From Phycisphaeraceae bacterium (GTDB taxonomy: Bacteria > Planctomycetota > Phycisphaerae > Phycisphaerales > UBA1924): a stretch of 64,000 bases of DNA. The position numbers and the translations under genes are program-made. The DNA lies in NCBI GenBank assembly GCA_015200025.1, contig CP054186.1:434001-498000 (forward strand), given 5' to 3'. The notes beneath the pieces were generated by a model, which saw only the letters and a list, made by a program, of their open reading frames with translations, did no database searches and was not told the DNA's origin. Positions 26,706 through 36,808 of this stretch are shown here, one piece after another (within the stretch, counting starts at the first letter, position 1; every line of letters starts with the position of its first letter).

Positions 26706-29700
26706 TCAGCGCCCCGGCGGACCGGACCCGGCGATCGAGTCGCGCAGGGTGTCGGCGAGCCGCTCGATGGTGAACGGCTTGTGGAGCAGGGTGCAGTTGC
26801 CCAGCGCGTCGGCGGCCCGCTGAAAATCCCGGTCGGCGTTCCCCGACGTCAGGATGATCGAAAGATCCGGGAACAACCGCCTCAGCGCCACGGCGACCTG
26901 CTCGCCCGGGGTCCCGGGCATCGTCCGATCGATCACGGCGGCGACAGGGGCGTCCGAAGGTTGAAAGCCAAGGGCGGCATCGCCCGACTCGAACGCGTGG
27001 ACGTCGTACCCCTCGCTCACGAGGGCCCGCGTGATGAGGTCCCGCACCAAGGGGTCGTCATCGATCACCAAGACCGGCCCAAGCGCCCGCGGGCCCGACC
27101 CGGGCGGGGTATCCCCGGACGCCGTCGCGGCCGTGGCCCCGTGCTCGACGTTGCCGGCCGCCGTGGGGGGCGTGGAGGGCCCGGCGCTGTCCGTCTCGAT
27201 CGGGGTCGGTGAAACCGGGAAATACACGCGGACCCGGGTGCCTTGCCCGGGCTCGGACCACAGGTCGATGGCGCCGCGGTGGGAGCGGACGATCCCCAGG
27301 ACCGCGGCGAGGCCAAGGCCGTGGCCCGTGGGCTTGGTCGTGAAGAACGGGTCGAAGACGCGGGCGCGGGTGTGCGCATCCATCCCGGGTCCCGAGTCGC
27401 TGACCTCGATCGAGACGAAATCGCCCGGCGCGGCGATCGGCCCGAGGATGAGCGGGTCGAGGTCCGCCCGGGTGAGGGTGTGCCGCTGCATACGGACGAC
27501 GATCTCGCCCGGCCCGGCGGGCTGGTGGAGGGCGATGGCCTCCCCGGCGTTGGTGAGGAGATTGAGGACCACCTGCGAGACCTGCGCCGGGTCCGCGGGG
27601 AAGGCGAACCGCTCGGGGCGTTCGGCGGGGAACTCGAGCCGGGTCCTGGCGTGGCGGAGGGCCGACGCGCCCAGGACGGCGACGATGTCGCGGGCGAGGG
27701 GCGAGGGGTCGACGAGCTGGACGGCGCGGGCGCTCCTCCCGGCGAAATCGAGCATCTGACGCGTCAGCTCGGCGGCGCGGGCCGCGGCCTTGCGGATCAT
27801 CTCGACGGCGTGCCGCGACGGGGAGGCCTCGGGGACCCCGCGCAGCGCGAGGTCCGCGTTGCCCGTGATGCTCGCGAGGAGGTTGTTGAAGTCGTGGGCG
27901 ATCCCACCCGCCATGACCCCGAGGCTCTCGACCCGCTGGGTCTGGTGCATCCGGTCGTTCAGGGCCTCGCGGAACCGCTCGGCCTCGCGCCGTGACGTGA
28001 TGTCCTCGATGATGCACGCGATCGCGACGACCTCCCCAAGGTCGCTCAGCAGCGGGATGTTGTTCCACTCGCACCAGATGATGGTCCCGTCCTTGCGGGT
28101 GTTCCGGTTCACGCACCGGTACCCGCCGGTGTTCTTGACGAGCGCGCCCCAGACCTCCCCCACGGTCGCCCGCTCCTCGGGCGGGACGATGAACGGGAAC
28201 CCCGCGTGGTGCCGGGCCTCCTCCGCGGTCCACCCGAAAATGCGCTCGGCGGCGGGGTTCCACTCGACGATGGTCCCGTCGGGCAGCCACAGGATCAGCC
28301 CCAGCGGGCTGGCCTGCCAGAGCAGCGAGAACCGCCGCTCGGAAATGGCCGCCCGTTGCTCGGCGATCTTCCGCCTCGCGATGTCGCGGACCAGCAGGAG
28401 GGCGTGGTCCTCGTCCTCGAGCACCATGCGGACCTCCCAGTGCCTCAGCCCGGAGGCGCTCTCGATGGCGTACTCGTACGTCTGCGGGGCCCGGGTCTCG
28501 AAAAGCGCATCGAGGTACTTCGTGCGGAGGGCCGCGGCGTCGGGGGGCATGACCTCGCGGTGGGTCTTGCCCAGGAGCCGCTCGGGCGGCACGATCAACT
28601 CCCGCTCGTCGGGTGCGTGGATCCACAGGAACGTCCCGCGACGGTCGACCCGGAAAAGCAGGTCCGGGATGGCCCCCAGGATCGCCCGGTTGGTCGCCTC
28701 GCTCTCGCGCAACGCGTCGATGGCCTTGGCCCTTTGCGTGATGTCGCGGACGACGGCCTGGACGATCGGGCGGTCCTCGATCGTCACGGCCCGAGCCCGC
28801 ACACGCACGGCGATGGCCCGACCGACCCGCGTGGTCAGCGGGCCGTCGTACTCGTCGCTCCCACCGTCCGCGGCGTTGCGCACGCAACGCACCAGCGGGT
28901 CCGCGACGGCGGAGCGGCCACGGACCACGGGTTCGAGCGACGTGATGGGCGAGCCCACCATCTGCTCGGGCGTGACGCCGAACATCTCGGCCCCGGGCCG
29001 GTTGCACTCGACGATCAGGAGCGACTCGGGGTCGATCAGCAGGACGCCCTCGGGGGACTGCTCGAAGAGGGCGCGGTAGCGGGCCTGGGCCGAGGCCAGG
29101 GCTCGCTCGGCCTGCTTGCGCGGGGTCACGTCCACGTCCATGCACACGAACGTCAGCCGGTCCCCGCGGTCGGGGATGGGGAACACCGTCGAGTAGACCC
29201 ACCGCTCGCGGCCGCGACGGTCGTGCACGGACCACTCGAACACCTCGCACGGCTTGACGCCCGAGGCCAGCTCGGCGCACAGACGGACGAAATCCGCGGC
29301 CTGATCGGGCGAGAGGATCAGTTCATCGAGGGACTTCCCGAGGGCCTCGGCCTCGGTGAACCCGTACAGGTCCGCCGAGGCGGGGTTCCAGAACATCACA
29401 CGTCCGCGCGCGTCGTACCCCTGGATCGCGATCGTCGGGGTCAGATCCACCATGCTCCTCAGACGCTTCTCGCTGGCCTGGAGGGCCTCGCGGGCGCGGT
29501 GCTCCTCCGTGATGTTGCGGCAGATCGAGAGGATGGCGGGCCCGCCGGCGTGGTCGATGACGGTCGCCGTGATGCGGACGGTGAACACCGAGCCGTCCTT
29601 GCGTCGTTGGGGGAGTTCGAGCCCTTCGAGGCCGCCCTGCGCGACGGTGTCGCGCACGTGACCCCGACCGACCTCGACGTTGACGGAGACCCGCTCGAGC

Positions 29701-30074
29701 GACATCCCGATCATCTCGTCCCGGGCGAAGCCGTACAGGGCCAGGGCCGCCGGGTTGGCGTCGAGGACGATCTCGCCCTCGGGGCGGAAAAGCAGGATGG
29801 CGTCGTGCGTGCGCTCGAAGATCCTGCGGTAGCGGGCGTCGGGGTCCGAAGACCCCGACTCGCCAGCACGCCTCCACCACCGCACGAGCAGCACGAGAAC
29901 AACGGCCCCGCCGACCACCGCCCCAAGAACCATCCCAAGGATCAGGCCGTCGGCCGTTGTGGGGGCCGTTGATGCGGGCCCGGGCGCGGCGCCCAAGGCG
30001 GCGAGGGCGACGGCCGAGAGCGCACCGACGGGCCTCGCCACGGGCAGGTTTCGTTGGGGTGGCGTCACGGTCAT
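26706..30074 (-). CDS. Hybrid sensor histidine kinase with five PAS domains and a receiver
   Basis: A 1122-residue protein. A signal-like segment and one membrane helix (about 42-67) precede five PAS repeats (each opening [60 protein letters not shown] or [15 protein letters not shown]). HisKA follows with [16 protein letters not shown], phospho-His near 727. HATPase_c has [23 protein letters not shown] and [12 protein letters not shown]. The C-terminal receiver has DDDPLVR and the phospho-acceptor in AVIDRTMPG (near 1048). It lacks an output domain and likely acts through phosphorelay. ATG 30074 is chosen over 30125 because it starts the signal segment. It is divergent from icd, with a 159-nt spacer. 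Confidence 0.92.
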   Translation of the reverse strand: MTVTPPQRNLPVARPVGALSAVALAALGAAPGPASTAPTTADGLILGMVLGAVVGGAVVLVLLVRWWRRAGESGSSDPDARYRRIFERTHDAILLFRPEGEIVLDANPAALALYGFARDEMIGMSLERVSVNVEVGRGHVRDTVAQGGLEGLELPQRRKDGSVFTVRITATVIDHAGGPAILSICRNITEEHRAREALQASEKRLRSMVDLTPTIAIQGYDARGRVMFWNPASADLYGFTEAEALGKSLDELILSPDQAADFVRLCAELASGVKPCEVFEWSVHDRRGRERWVYSTVFPIPDRGDRLTFVCMDVDVTPRKQAERALASAQARYRALFEQSPEGVLLIDPESLLIVECNRPGAEMFGVTPEQMVGSPITSLEPVVRGRSAVADPLVRCVRNAADGGSDEYDGPLTTRVGRAIAVRVRARAVTIEDRPIVQAVVRDITQRAKAIDALRESEATNRAILGAIPDLLFRVDRRGTFLWIHAPDERELIVPPERLLGKTHREVMPPDAAALRTKYLDALFETRAPQTYEYAIESASGLRHWEVRMVLEDEDHALLLVRDIARRKIAEQRAAISERRFSLLWQASPLGLILWLPDGTIVEWNPAAERIFGWTAEEARHHAGFPFIVPPEERATVGEVWGALVKNTGGYRCVNRNTRKDGTIIWCEWNNIPLLSDLGEVVAIACIIEDITSRREAERFREALNDRMHQTQRVESLGVMAGGIAHDFNNLLASITGNADLALRGVPEASPSRHAVEMIRKAAARAAELTRQMLDFAGRSARAVQLVDPSPLARDIVAVLGASALRHARTRLEFPAERPERFAFPADPAQVSQVVLNLLTNAGEAIALHQPAGPGEIVVRMQRHTLTRADLDPLILGPIAAPGDFVSIEVSDSGPGMDAHTRARVFDPFFTTKPTGHGLGLAAVLGIVRSHRGAIDLWSEPGQGTRVRVYFPVSPTPIETDSAGPSTPPTAAGNVEHGATAATASGDTPPGSGPRALGPVLVIDDDPLVRDLITRALVSEGYDVHAFESGDAALGFQPSDAPVAAVIDRTMPGTPGEQVAVALRRLFPDLSIILTSGNADRDFQRAADALGNCTLLHKPFTIERLADTLRDSIAGSGPPGR

Positions 30075-30233
30075 GTGGGGCCGGTCGGAGGCCGTGCGTC
30101 GCTCGGCGAGAGCCGGGCGGGGCATGGTATCAGGAGTCCGAACGGGGTGCCCGGGGGGTACGCCCGGGCCTATGGTTGCGCGTCAGGCCGGGGTGTGCAA
30201 ACCCCGGGTTTTCCCGTGGAAGGAGCGGTTGGC

Positions 30234-31712
30234 ATGAGCGGCAGTTCGGCGGGCGCGATCACCATGTCGGGCGGAGCTCTCAAGGTTCCCGACCGCCCCA
30301 TCATCCCCTTCATCGAGGGTGACGGCACCGGGCCCGACATCTGGCGCGCGTCGGTCCGCGTGTTCGACGGCGCGGTCGCCAAGGCCTACGGCGGGAAGCG
30401 CTCCATCGAGTGGCGCGAGGTCCTCGCCGGCGAGAAAGCCTTCAACACCACCGGGAACTGGCTCCCCGAGGAGACCGTCTCGGCGTTCAAGAATCTCTTG
30501 GTCGGGATCAAGGGCCCGCTGACCACGCCCGTGGGCGGGGGGATCCGCTCGCTCAACGTCGCGCTCCGCCAGATGCTGGACCTCTACGTCTGCCTGAGGC
30601 CCGTGCGCTGGTTCAAGGGCGTGCCCAGCCCGGTGAAAAAGCCCGGCGACTGCGACATGGTGATCTTCCGCGAGAACACCGAGGACATCTACGCGGGGAT
30701 CGATTTCGCCGCCGGCTCCCCCGAGGCCAAGATCATCCTCGACGTCCTCGCCGAGAAACTGCCCAAGGACTTCAACAAGATCCGTTTCGGCACCCGCGAG
30801 AAGGCCCTCGATTACTTCGCCGCCGCCATGGGGGGCATGGACAAGGTCAAGGACATGCCCCTCCCGGTCGCGGTCGGGATCGGCATCAAGCCCGTGAGCA
30901 AGTACGGCTCGCAGCGCCTGGTCTGGGCCGCCATCGAGTACGCCCTCACCGAGAAACGCCGGAGCGTCACCCTCGTCCACAAGGGCAACATCATGAAGTT
31001 CACCGAGGGCGCCTTCAAAGACTGGGGCTACGAGGTCGCCGTGACCGCCTTCCGAGACCGGTGCGTCACGGAGCGCGAATCCTGGATCCTCGGCAACAAG
31101 GAAGCGAACCCCGACCTCTCGGCCGAGGCCAACGCCCGGATGATCGACCCCGGCTTCGACATGATGACCCCCGACCAGAAGGGCCGGCTCGTCAAGGAGG
31201 TCGAGGGCGTGCTCGCCGCCATCGGGGCCACGCACGGCAAGGGCCAGTGGAAGTCCAAGCTCATGATCAAGGACTCCATCGCCGACATCGCCCTCCAGCA
31301 GGTCCTCACCCGCCCGAAGGACTTCGACGTCATCGCCACCCTCAACCTCAACGGGGACTACCTCTCCGACGCCCTGGCCGCCCAGATCGGCGGCATCGGG
31401 ATCGCGCCCGGGGCCAACATCAACTACGCCACCGGGCACGCGATCTTCGAGGCCACCCACGGGACCGCCCCCAAGTACGCCAACCTCGACCAGGTCAACC
31501 CCGGGTCGGTGATCCTCTCGGGCGAGATGATGCTGCGGTACATGGGCTGGACCGAGGCCGCCGACCTGATCATCAAGGGCATGGACGGCGCGATCGACGC
31601 CCGGACCGTCACGTACGACTTCGAGCGCCTCATGAAGGCCGAGGGCGACACGAAGGTCAGAAAGGTCAAGTGCTCCGAGTTCGCCGACGCCGTGATCGCC
31701 CACATGGCCTAA
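30234..31712 (+). CDS. icd: NADP-dependent isocitrate dehydrogenase
   Basis: Converts isocitrate to 2-oxoglutarate in the TCA cycle. The 492-residue protein resembles E. coli Icd with two insertions (near 175-205 and 275-320), as in long cyanobacterial-type enzymes. Motifs present are [22 protein letters not shown] (phosphorylatable-type Ser106), [45 protein letters not shown] and GTAPKYA. ATG 30234 has AAGGAG about nine bases upstream. It is divergent from the PAS kinase gene. No kinase/phosphatase AceK is present in this window. Confidence 0.95.
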   Translation: MSGSSAGAITMSGGALKVPDRPIIPFIEGDGTGPDIWRASVRVFDGAVAKAYGGKRSIEWREVLAGEKAFNTTGNWLPEETVSAFKNLLVGIKGPLTTPVGGGIRSLNVALRQMLDLYVCLRPVRWFKGVPSPVKKPGDCDMVIFRENTEDIYAGIDFAAGSPEAKIILDVLAEKLPKDFNKIRFGTREKALDYFAAAMGGMDKVKDMPLPVAVGIGIKPVSKYGSQRLVWAAIEYALTEKRRSVTLVHKGNIMKFTEGAFKDWGYEVAVTAFRDRCVTERESWILGNKEANPDLSAEANARMIDPGFDMMTPDQKGRLVKEVEGVLAAIGATHGKGQWKSKLMIKDSIADIALQQVLTRPKDFDVIATLNLNGDYLSDALAAQIGGIGIAPGANINYATGHAIFEATHGTAPKYANLDQVNPGSVILSGEMMLRYMGWTEAADLIIKGMDGAIDARTVTYDFERLMKAEGDTKVRKVKCSEFADAVIAHMA

Positions 31713-31800
31713 GCCCGACCCGCGGCGTCCGCCCATCGCCCGTTCCGCCGACGACGGCACGCGCCGGGATGTCTCGCCCCCGGCGGACGTACCATCGGGC

Positions 31801-33276
31801 ATGAAGCACGTATCGCGTCTGTCCATGGTGTTCGGCGGGTTGCTCGGCGTGGCCTGGGTCGCGGCGTCGGCCTCCGGCCAGGGGGCGGCCCAGCTCTGGG
31901 CCAACAACTGCGCCTCCTGCCACGCCGCCGACGGCCGCGGGGGCGGGGCCGGCACCAGGTCCCTCCTGACCCAGGAGCTCATGGACCAGAAATACGACCG
32001 CCTTTTCTTTGACGCGATCAAGAAGGGCGTCCCCGACATGGGCATGGCCGCCTTCGGCGAGACCCTCAAGGACGAGCAGATCTGGTCCCTGGTCGTCCAT
32101 ATCCGCGAACTCCAGGCCAAGGACCTCCGGCGCAAGGCCGGCTCGCCAAAGGCCACCGCCGGGGTCTACCGCTCGCAGCACCACGAGTTCACGATCGAGA
32201 CGGTCATCGACAAGGGCCTGAGGACCCCCTGGTGCATCGCCTTCGTCTCGGGCTACGGCACGCCCCCGGTCGAGGGCATGCTCATCACCAACCGCACCGG
32301 CCCCGTCTCGCTCTGGCGCAACGGCGCCCTCGTTGATATCCAGGGGATCCCCGACTCGGTTGACAATGGGCAGGGCGGGATGATGGACGTGACCACCCAC
32401 CCCAAGTACGCCGAGAACGGGTGGGTGTACCTCGCCTTCGCCGCCCCGCACCCGACGGAACGCCGGCGCGGCACGATGACCAAGGTCGTCCGGGGCCGGC
32501 TCAAGGCCGAGGGCGGCACGGTCCGGTGGGTGGACAGCCAGACCATCTTCGACGCCAAGCCCGAGCATTACCTCGCCACGGGGCTGCACTTCGGCGTCAA
32601 ACTCGCGTTCGACCCCAAGGACCCCTCGATCGTGTTCTTCGGGATCGGGGAGCGTGGGCGGATGGAGATGGCCCAGGACCTGACGAGGCCCAACGGGAAA
32701 ATCCACCGCGTCCACGACGACGGCCGGATCCCCGCCGACAACCCCTTCGTGAACACCGACGGGGCGTACCCCAGCATCTGGTCGTACGGGCACCGCAACC
32801 CGCAGGGCCTGGTCTTTGACCTCGAGGGCAACCTCTGGGACACCGAGCACGGGCCGCGCGGGGGCGACGAGCTCAACCTGATCCGCAAGGGGCGCGATTA
32901 CGGCTGGCCGACGGTCTCCTTCGGGATCAACTACAACGACGCCCCCTTCCGCCAGCCCTGGCCCGACGCGGTGGGCAAGTCCGGCGCCATCGAGATGCCG
33001 GTGTACCGCTGGCTCCCGTCGATCGGGGCGTGCGGGCTGGGGTGCTATGACGGAACGGCCTTCCCCGCGTGGCGTGGGGACCTGTTCGCCGGCGGGCTCT
33101 CGGGGAACAACGTGGACCGCCTCCGCGTCAAGAACGGGACGCTCGTCGAGCGCGAAGAGATCATCCACGGCATGGGCCGCGTCCGGGACGTGCGGACGGG
33201 CCCGGACGGCGCCCTCTACGTCACCCTCAACGACCCGGACCGGCTCATCCGGCTCGTGCCGCCGAAGGCCAAGTAA
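31801..33276 (+). CDS. Cytochrome c - PQQ-type sugar dehydrogenase fusion
   Basis: A 491-residue exported protein. A signal peptide (ASASG) precedes a short class I cytochrome c domain (about 28-105) with the haem motif CASCH (37-41). A likely distal Met is in VPDMGMAAF. The rest (about 115-490) is a six-bladed glucose/sorbosone dehydrogenase-like beta-propeller (GSDH, aldose sugar dehydrogenase) with WSYGHRNPQGLVFD, LWDTEHGPRGGDELNLI, GRDYGWPTVSFGINY and DLFAGGLSGNNVDRL. The enzyme would oxidize sugars in the periplasm with PQQ and pass electrons directly to its own haem. It lies 88 nt after icd. No pqq genes are seen here. Confidence 0.9.
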   Translation: MKHVSRLSMVFGGLLGVAWVAASASGQGAAQLWANNCASCHAADGRGGGAGTRSLLTQELMDQKYDRLFFDAIKKGVPDMGMAAFGETLKDEQIWSLVVHIRELQAKDLRRKAGSPKATAGVYRSQHHEFTIETVIDKGLRTPWCIAFVSGYGTPPVEGMLITNRTGPVSLWRNGALVDIQGIPDSVDNGQGGMMDVTTHPKYAENGWVYLAFAAPHPTERRRGTMTKVVRGRLKAEGGTVRWVDSQTIFDAKPEHYLATGLHFGVKLAFDPKDPSIVFFGIGERGRMEMAQDLTRPNGKIHRVHDDGRIPADNPFVNTDGAYPSIWSYGHRNPQGLVFDLEGNLWDTEHGPRGGDELNLIRKGRDYGWPTVSFGINYNDAPFRQPWPDAVGKSGAIEMPVYRWLPSIGACGLGCYDGTAFPAWRGDLFAGGLSGNNVDRLRVKNGTLVEREEIIHGMGRVRDVRTGPDGALYVTLNDPDRLIRLVPPKAK

Positions 33277-33338
33277 GGCCCGTGTCGGGTATACAGTCGT
33301 CGGGCGGGCTGGGGAGTGCGGTCCCGGAGGCCGATAGA

Positions 33339-33611
33339 ATGGGCTCGATGTCGACCGAAGCCATATACACCCCCGGGATGCGGGTCCGGGTGACGCAGCA
33401 GGTGCCCCACTTGGGCAACGGGTCCCCCACCTTCGCGACCGCGCCCGTTGAGGGCGAGGTGGTGAAGTACACCCAGGCCAAGACGGGCTCGTGGTACGCC
33501 CACAGCCGGGACCATAAGTTGTGGCTCGACCGCCTCGAACTGCGCAAGCCCGACGGGGAGTTGGTGGTCCTCAACCTCGACGGGTATTCGCACGTCGAGG
33601 TTCTCGGCTGA
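33339..33611 (+). CDS. Small protein, unknown
   Basis: A 90-residue soluble protein with beta-rich sequence: RVRVTQQVPHLGNGS, VEGEVVKYTQAKTGSWYAHSRDHKLWLDRLELRK, NLDGYSHVEV. This order resembles small planctomycete proteins annotated only as hypothetical, and the fold looks SH3-like. ATG 33339 is preceded by GGAGG at about nine bases; a second ATG at 33348 lies too far from that site. It follows the sugar dehydrogenase by 62 nt, so it may be in the same transcript. Function unknown. Confidence 0.68.
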   Translation: MGSMSTEAIYTPGMRVRVTQQVPHLGNGSPTFATAPVEGEVVKYTQAKTGSWYAHSRDHKLWLDRLELRKPDGELVVLNLDGYSHVEVLG

Positions 33612-33805
33612 CGGCCCGCTCAACCCATCCAGTCGTGATCGTCGCACCCCCCCCTCGGCGTCGGGGGGGATCGATCGATGAACCCGGGGCGGGGTAGGGT
33701 GCATCCCCTGAGCGGTGCCGGGGGTATACGATCGCGCGGGGCCGGCAGGGGTTGGGCGTTAGGAGGGTGGGGGCGGAGCGTAGAACACACATGAAAGGGT
33801 CTTCG

Positions 33806-35557
33806 ATGCGGTGTACGAAAGTTCGTGGTCGGGCGTCGGTCGTGTTCCTGAGCCTCTTCGCCGGCTTGGCGGTCGCGCAGCCGGCCGTCCTCGACCGGGT
33901 GCCCAAGGACGCGGCCGTCGTGGTGGCGGTCAAGGACGTGGGCGGGCTCCGCGGGAAGGTCGACGGGATGTTCAAGGCCCTCAACGTCGAGGATCGCGGG
34001 CCTATGGAGGAGCTGGATCAGCTCTTCGAGACGGCGGGGTTCAACCGCGCGGGCTCCTTCGCGATGGTCATGATGCACGACCCCGAGGGCTTCGAGCCCG
34101 TCAGCGACGACACCATGTTCATGCTGGTCCCGGTCACGGACTACGCGGCGTTCGTCAAGGCGATGGGCGGGGACCCCGCCGAGAAGTTGGCGACGCTCGA
34201 AGAGATGTTCGATTCGGCGCGGTGCAAGGACCTGGGGAACGGGTACGCCGCCATCTCCCCCAACGAGGAACTGCTCGGGAAGATCGACGGGAAGGGCGGG
34301 AACCTCGAGGCGCACAAGGCACGCCTCGGGAAGATCGGGGGCTCGGTCGCCGAGACGTCCGACGTGCTGATCGTCGCCGACCTGTCGTTGTTCAGCGACA
34401 TGGTGGTCGAGGGGCTGGGCGAGGGCTTCGACCAGGCCGAGATGTTCGCCGGGATGATGGGCGGTGACGAGGAAGACATCAAGAAGATGATGAACTCGTT
34501 CCGCGACGGCCTCCAGGCGATGGCCCGCGACATGAAGACCGGGATCATCGGGCTCTCGATGGACGACGCGGGGGTCGCGGCGGACTTCGCCTGCCAGTTC
34601 AAGGACGGGTCGGGCACCGCCGGGATGATGGCCCACCCCAGCACGGTCCGGGCCCTGACCGGGCGGCTCCCCGCGATCCCGTACATCGCCGCCGGCGCGA
34701 TGGACATGAAAAATCCCCTGGTCGCCAAGCTCACCGAGTTCGGGCAGGCGATGCAGAAGATGGGCGGCGGGGGCATGGATTTCATGAACGCCGGGCAGGC
34801 CGCCCTCGACAAGACCGACGCGACGGCCTTCGTCATGGGCACCAGCCCCGCGCTCTTCCAGGCCGGGATGATGGCGAACCTGGTCACCTTCACCGCCAGC
34901 AAGGACACCGACGGGCTGATGAAGGCCCAGCGTGAGGCCCTGCTCAAGACCGCCGAGGCCCAGCAGGAGGGCGTGAAGTTCGAGACGACCTACAAGGCCG
35001 ACGCCGCGACCGTCGCCGGACGCAAGGCCGACCAGTGGACCATGAAAATCACGGTCGACCCCGACTCGGACCAGGCCCTGCAGATGCAGCAGATGATGAT
35101 GATGTTCACCGGGCAGCAGGACCAGTTGTCGGGGTACCTCGTCAAGGCCGACGGGGGCGTGATCCAGACGATGAGCACCGACCAGGCCCTGCTCACCAAG
35201 GCCATCAACGCCGCCGAGGGCAAGGGCGGGCTGGGCGATCAGCCCGAGTTCAAGGCCGTCGCCGCCAAGCTGCCCGCCACCCGCTCCTTCGAGATGTTCC
35301 TGAGCATCAAGGGCACGGCCGACATGATCGGCGCCTTCATGGAGTTTGCCGGGATGCCCATGCCCTTCGAGCTCAAGAACGACCTCCCCCCCATCGCGAT
35401 GTCCGCCACGACCGAGGGCGGCGCTATGGGCTTCCGCCTCTATTCCTCCATGGCGACCATCAAGGGCATCGGCGACGCCGTCAAGCAGATGGAAGAGCAG
35501 ATGGAAGCCGGGGACGACGGCATGGGCGGCGGCGACCGCCCCAAGCCCCGGTTCTAA
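33806..35557 (+). CDS. Secreted protein, unknown (Met-rich)
   Basis: A 583-residue exported protein with a signal peptide ending LAVAQPA. The body has a repeated pattern of hydrophobic strands and helices, opening VLDRVPKDAAVVVAVKDVGGLRGKVDGMFKA, as in planctomycete secreted proteins of unknown function. It is rich in Met and acidic residues. The last 25 residues (MEEQMEAGDDGMGGGDRPKPRF) are low-complexity. The start is either ATG 33806 (AAAGGG about six bases upstream) or 33791; the first looks better. A strong terminator lies 50 nt after the stop, so this is a single-gene unit. Confidence 0.7.
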   Translation: MRCTKVRGRASVVFLSLFAGLAVAQPAVLDRVPKDAAVVVAVKDVGGLRGKVDGMFKALNVEDRGPMEELDQLFETAGFNRAGSFAMVMMHDPEGFEPVSDDTMFMLVPVTDYAAFVKAMGGDPAEKLATLEEMFDSARCKDLGNGYAAISPNEELLGKIDGKGGNLEAHKARLGKIGGSVAETSDVLIVADLSLFSDMVVEGLGEGFDQAEMFAGMMGGDEEDIKKMMNSFRDGLQAMARDMKTGIIGLSMDDAGVAADFACQFKDGSGTAGMMAHPSTVRALTGRLPAIPYIAAGAMDMKNPLVAKLTEFGQAMQKMGGGGMDFMNAGQAALDKTDATAFVMGTSPALFQAGMMANLVTFTASKDTDGLMKAQREALLKTAEAQQEGVKFETTYKADAATVAGRKADQWTMKITVDPDSDQALQMQQMMMMFTGQQDQLSGYLVKADGGVIQTMSTDQALLTKAINAAEGKGGLGDQPEFKAVAAKLPATRSFEMFLSIKGTADMIGAFMEFAGMPMPFELKNDLPPIAMSATTEGGAMGFRLYSSMATIKGIGDAVKQMEEQMEAGDDGMGGGDRPKPRF

Positions 35558-35603
35558 CCCGCAACGATCCACCCCCGCGTCCGGCGGGGTTCTCTTAAGC
35601 CAT

Positions 35604-35641
35604 TAAGAAGGGCCTCCCCCGCGGGAGGCCCTTTCTCGTTT
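35604..35641 (+). terminator. Rho-independent terminator of the 33806-35557 gene
   Basis: A 9-bp GC stem GGGCCTCCC/GGGAGGCCC (35610-35618 and 35623-35631) with a CCGC loop, followed by TTTCTCGTTTC. It lies about 50 nt after the stop codon. Preceding A residues (AAGAA) allow weak use from the minus strand for the converging gene at 35692. Confidence 0.9.
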
Positions 35642-35691
35642 CTTCCGTGGTGACGCCGCACCCCACCGCCCGCGACCCCCACCAGCGCCGG

Positions 35692-36630
35692 TCAGGCCTC
35701 GAGCGTGCGGAGCGCCAGCCCGTGCTCGGCGAGCCGCTCGCGGACTTCCTTGAGCGACGTGGCCCCGAAGTTCTTGACGCCCATCAGTTCGGCCTCGGTG
35801 TGGCTCGCCAGGTCGCCCAGCGTGGCGATATTGAGCAACTGGAGCGCCTTCCTCGCGCGGACCGACATCTGCAACTCCCCGACAGGCTTATTCAGCACGC
35901 CCTCTTTTGTCGAGCCCTTGAACTGGTCGGCCAGCGCCTTGCGGGCGGCGCGGTGGGCGTCCTCCATCCCCTGACCGAGCCGAAGGCCCCGGGCCGTGAG
36001 CATCTTCTTGATCTCGACGAGGCTGCTCTCACCGAAGTTCTTGTAGCTCATCAGCTCCGCCTCGGTGATCTTGAGCAGATCCCCGAGCGTCCGGATGCTC
36101 ATCTTCTTCAGGCACGTCCGCGCCCGGACCGACAGCTCAAAGTCCGTCACCGGGGTGTCCATCAGCGCCTTGCGCTTGAAGTGATCCCGATCCGGCTCCT
36201 CCTCGATGACCATGTCCCGGCTCGCCTGGACGTCCTTCATGTACAGCAACGCCCGCGGGTGGTTCGGGTTAGTCTCCAGCACCTGCCGAAGGCACCGCTC
36301 CGCGCGGAGGTAATCCCCGCGGTCCTCGTACACCACCGCCAGGTTGATCAGCGCGTTCACGTTGGCGGGCGGCTGCTCCACGGCCCGCTCGTAACACGCC
36401 AACGCCTCGTCCTCCTCGCCCAACAGGTCCAGGCTGTACGCCAGCTTGAACAACGCGTCGGCCGAGAACGGATCGGCCGCGACGGCCTTGCGGTACTCGA
36501 TCACCGCGGCCGGGCGGTCGCCGGCCTGCTCGGCCTTGGCGCCCGCGGCGGCGTGCTTCGAGGCCGTCTGGGGGTCACGGTGCGTCGATTCAGAAACCCC
36601 GATCACCGTATCAAGCGGATCGTGCGACAT
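35692..36630 (-). CDS. TPR protein with two RNA polymerase alpha-CTD-like domains
   Basis: A 312-residue protein. Residues about 20-140 are tetratricopeptide repeats (AVAADPFSADALFKLAYSLDLLGEEDEALACYERAV, then NALINLAVVYEDRGDYLRAERCLRQVL). Two copies of the RpoA C-terminal helix-hairpin-helix domain follow, each with VRARxCLKKMSIRTLGDLLKITEAELMSYKNFGESSLVEIKKML or VRARKALQLLNIATLGDLASHTEAELMGVKNFGATSLKEVRERL. RpoA itself has one such domain that binds DNA UP elements and regulators. ATG 36630 has GGAG six bases upstream. There is no RNA polymerase beta-binding domain, so this is not rpoA. The role may be transcription-linked; I cannot say more. Confidence 0.85.
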   Translation of the reverse strand: MSHDPLDTVIGVSESTHRDPQTASKHAAAGAKAEQAGDRPAAVIEYRKAVAADPFSADALFKLAYSLDLLGEEDEALACYERAVEQPPANVNALINLAVVYEDRGDYLRAERCLRQVLETNPNHPRALLYMKDVQASRDMVIEEEPDRDHFKRKALMDTPVTDFELSVRARTCLKKMSIRTLGDLLKITEAELMSYKNFGESSLVEIKKMLTARGLRLGQGMEDAHRAARKALADQFKGSTKEGVLNKPVGELQMSVRARKALQLLNIATLGDLASHTEAELMGVKNFGATSLKEVRERLAEHGLALRTLEA

Positions 36631-36808
36631 CCGGCGCTCCATGCATGCTCTGTCCGTGGCCCGCGGTCGCGGGCGAACACAACTCTAGAACCCACCAGGG
36701 GCCGGGTCCATCCCCGAACCAACCCCGAGCCGAACATCCCCACGGTCCAAGGCCTTCCCGCCGCCCGGGCCCCGCGCCGGACCCGCCCATACGGGCCGGG
36801 AGCCCCGC

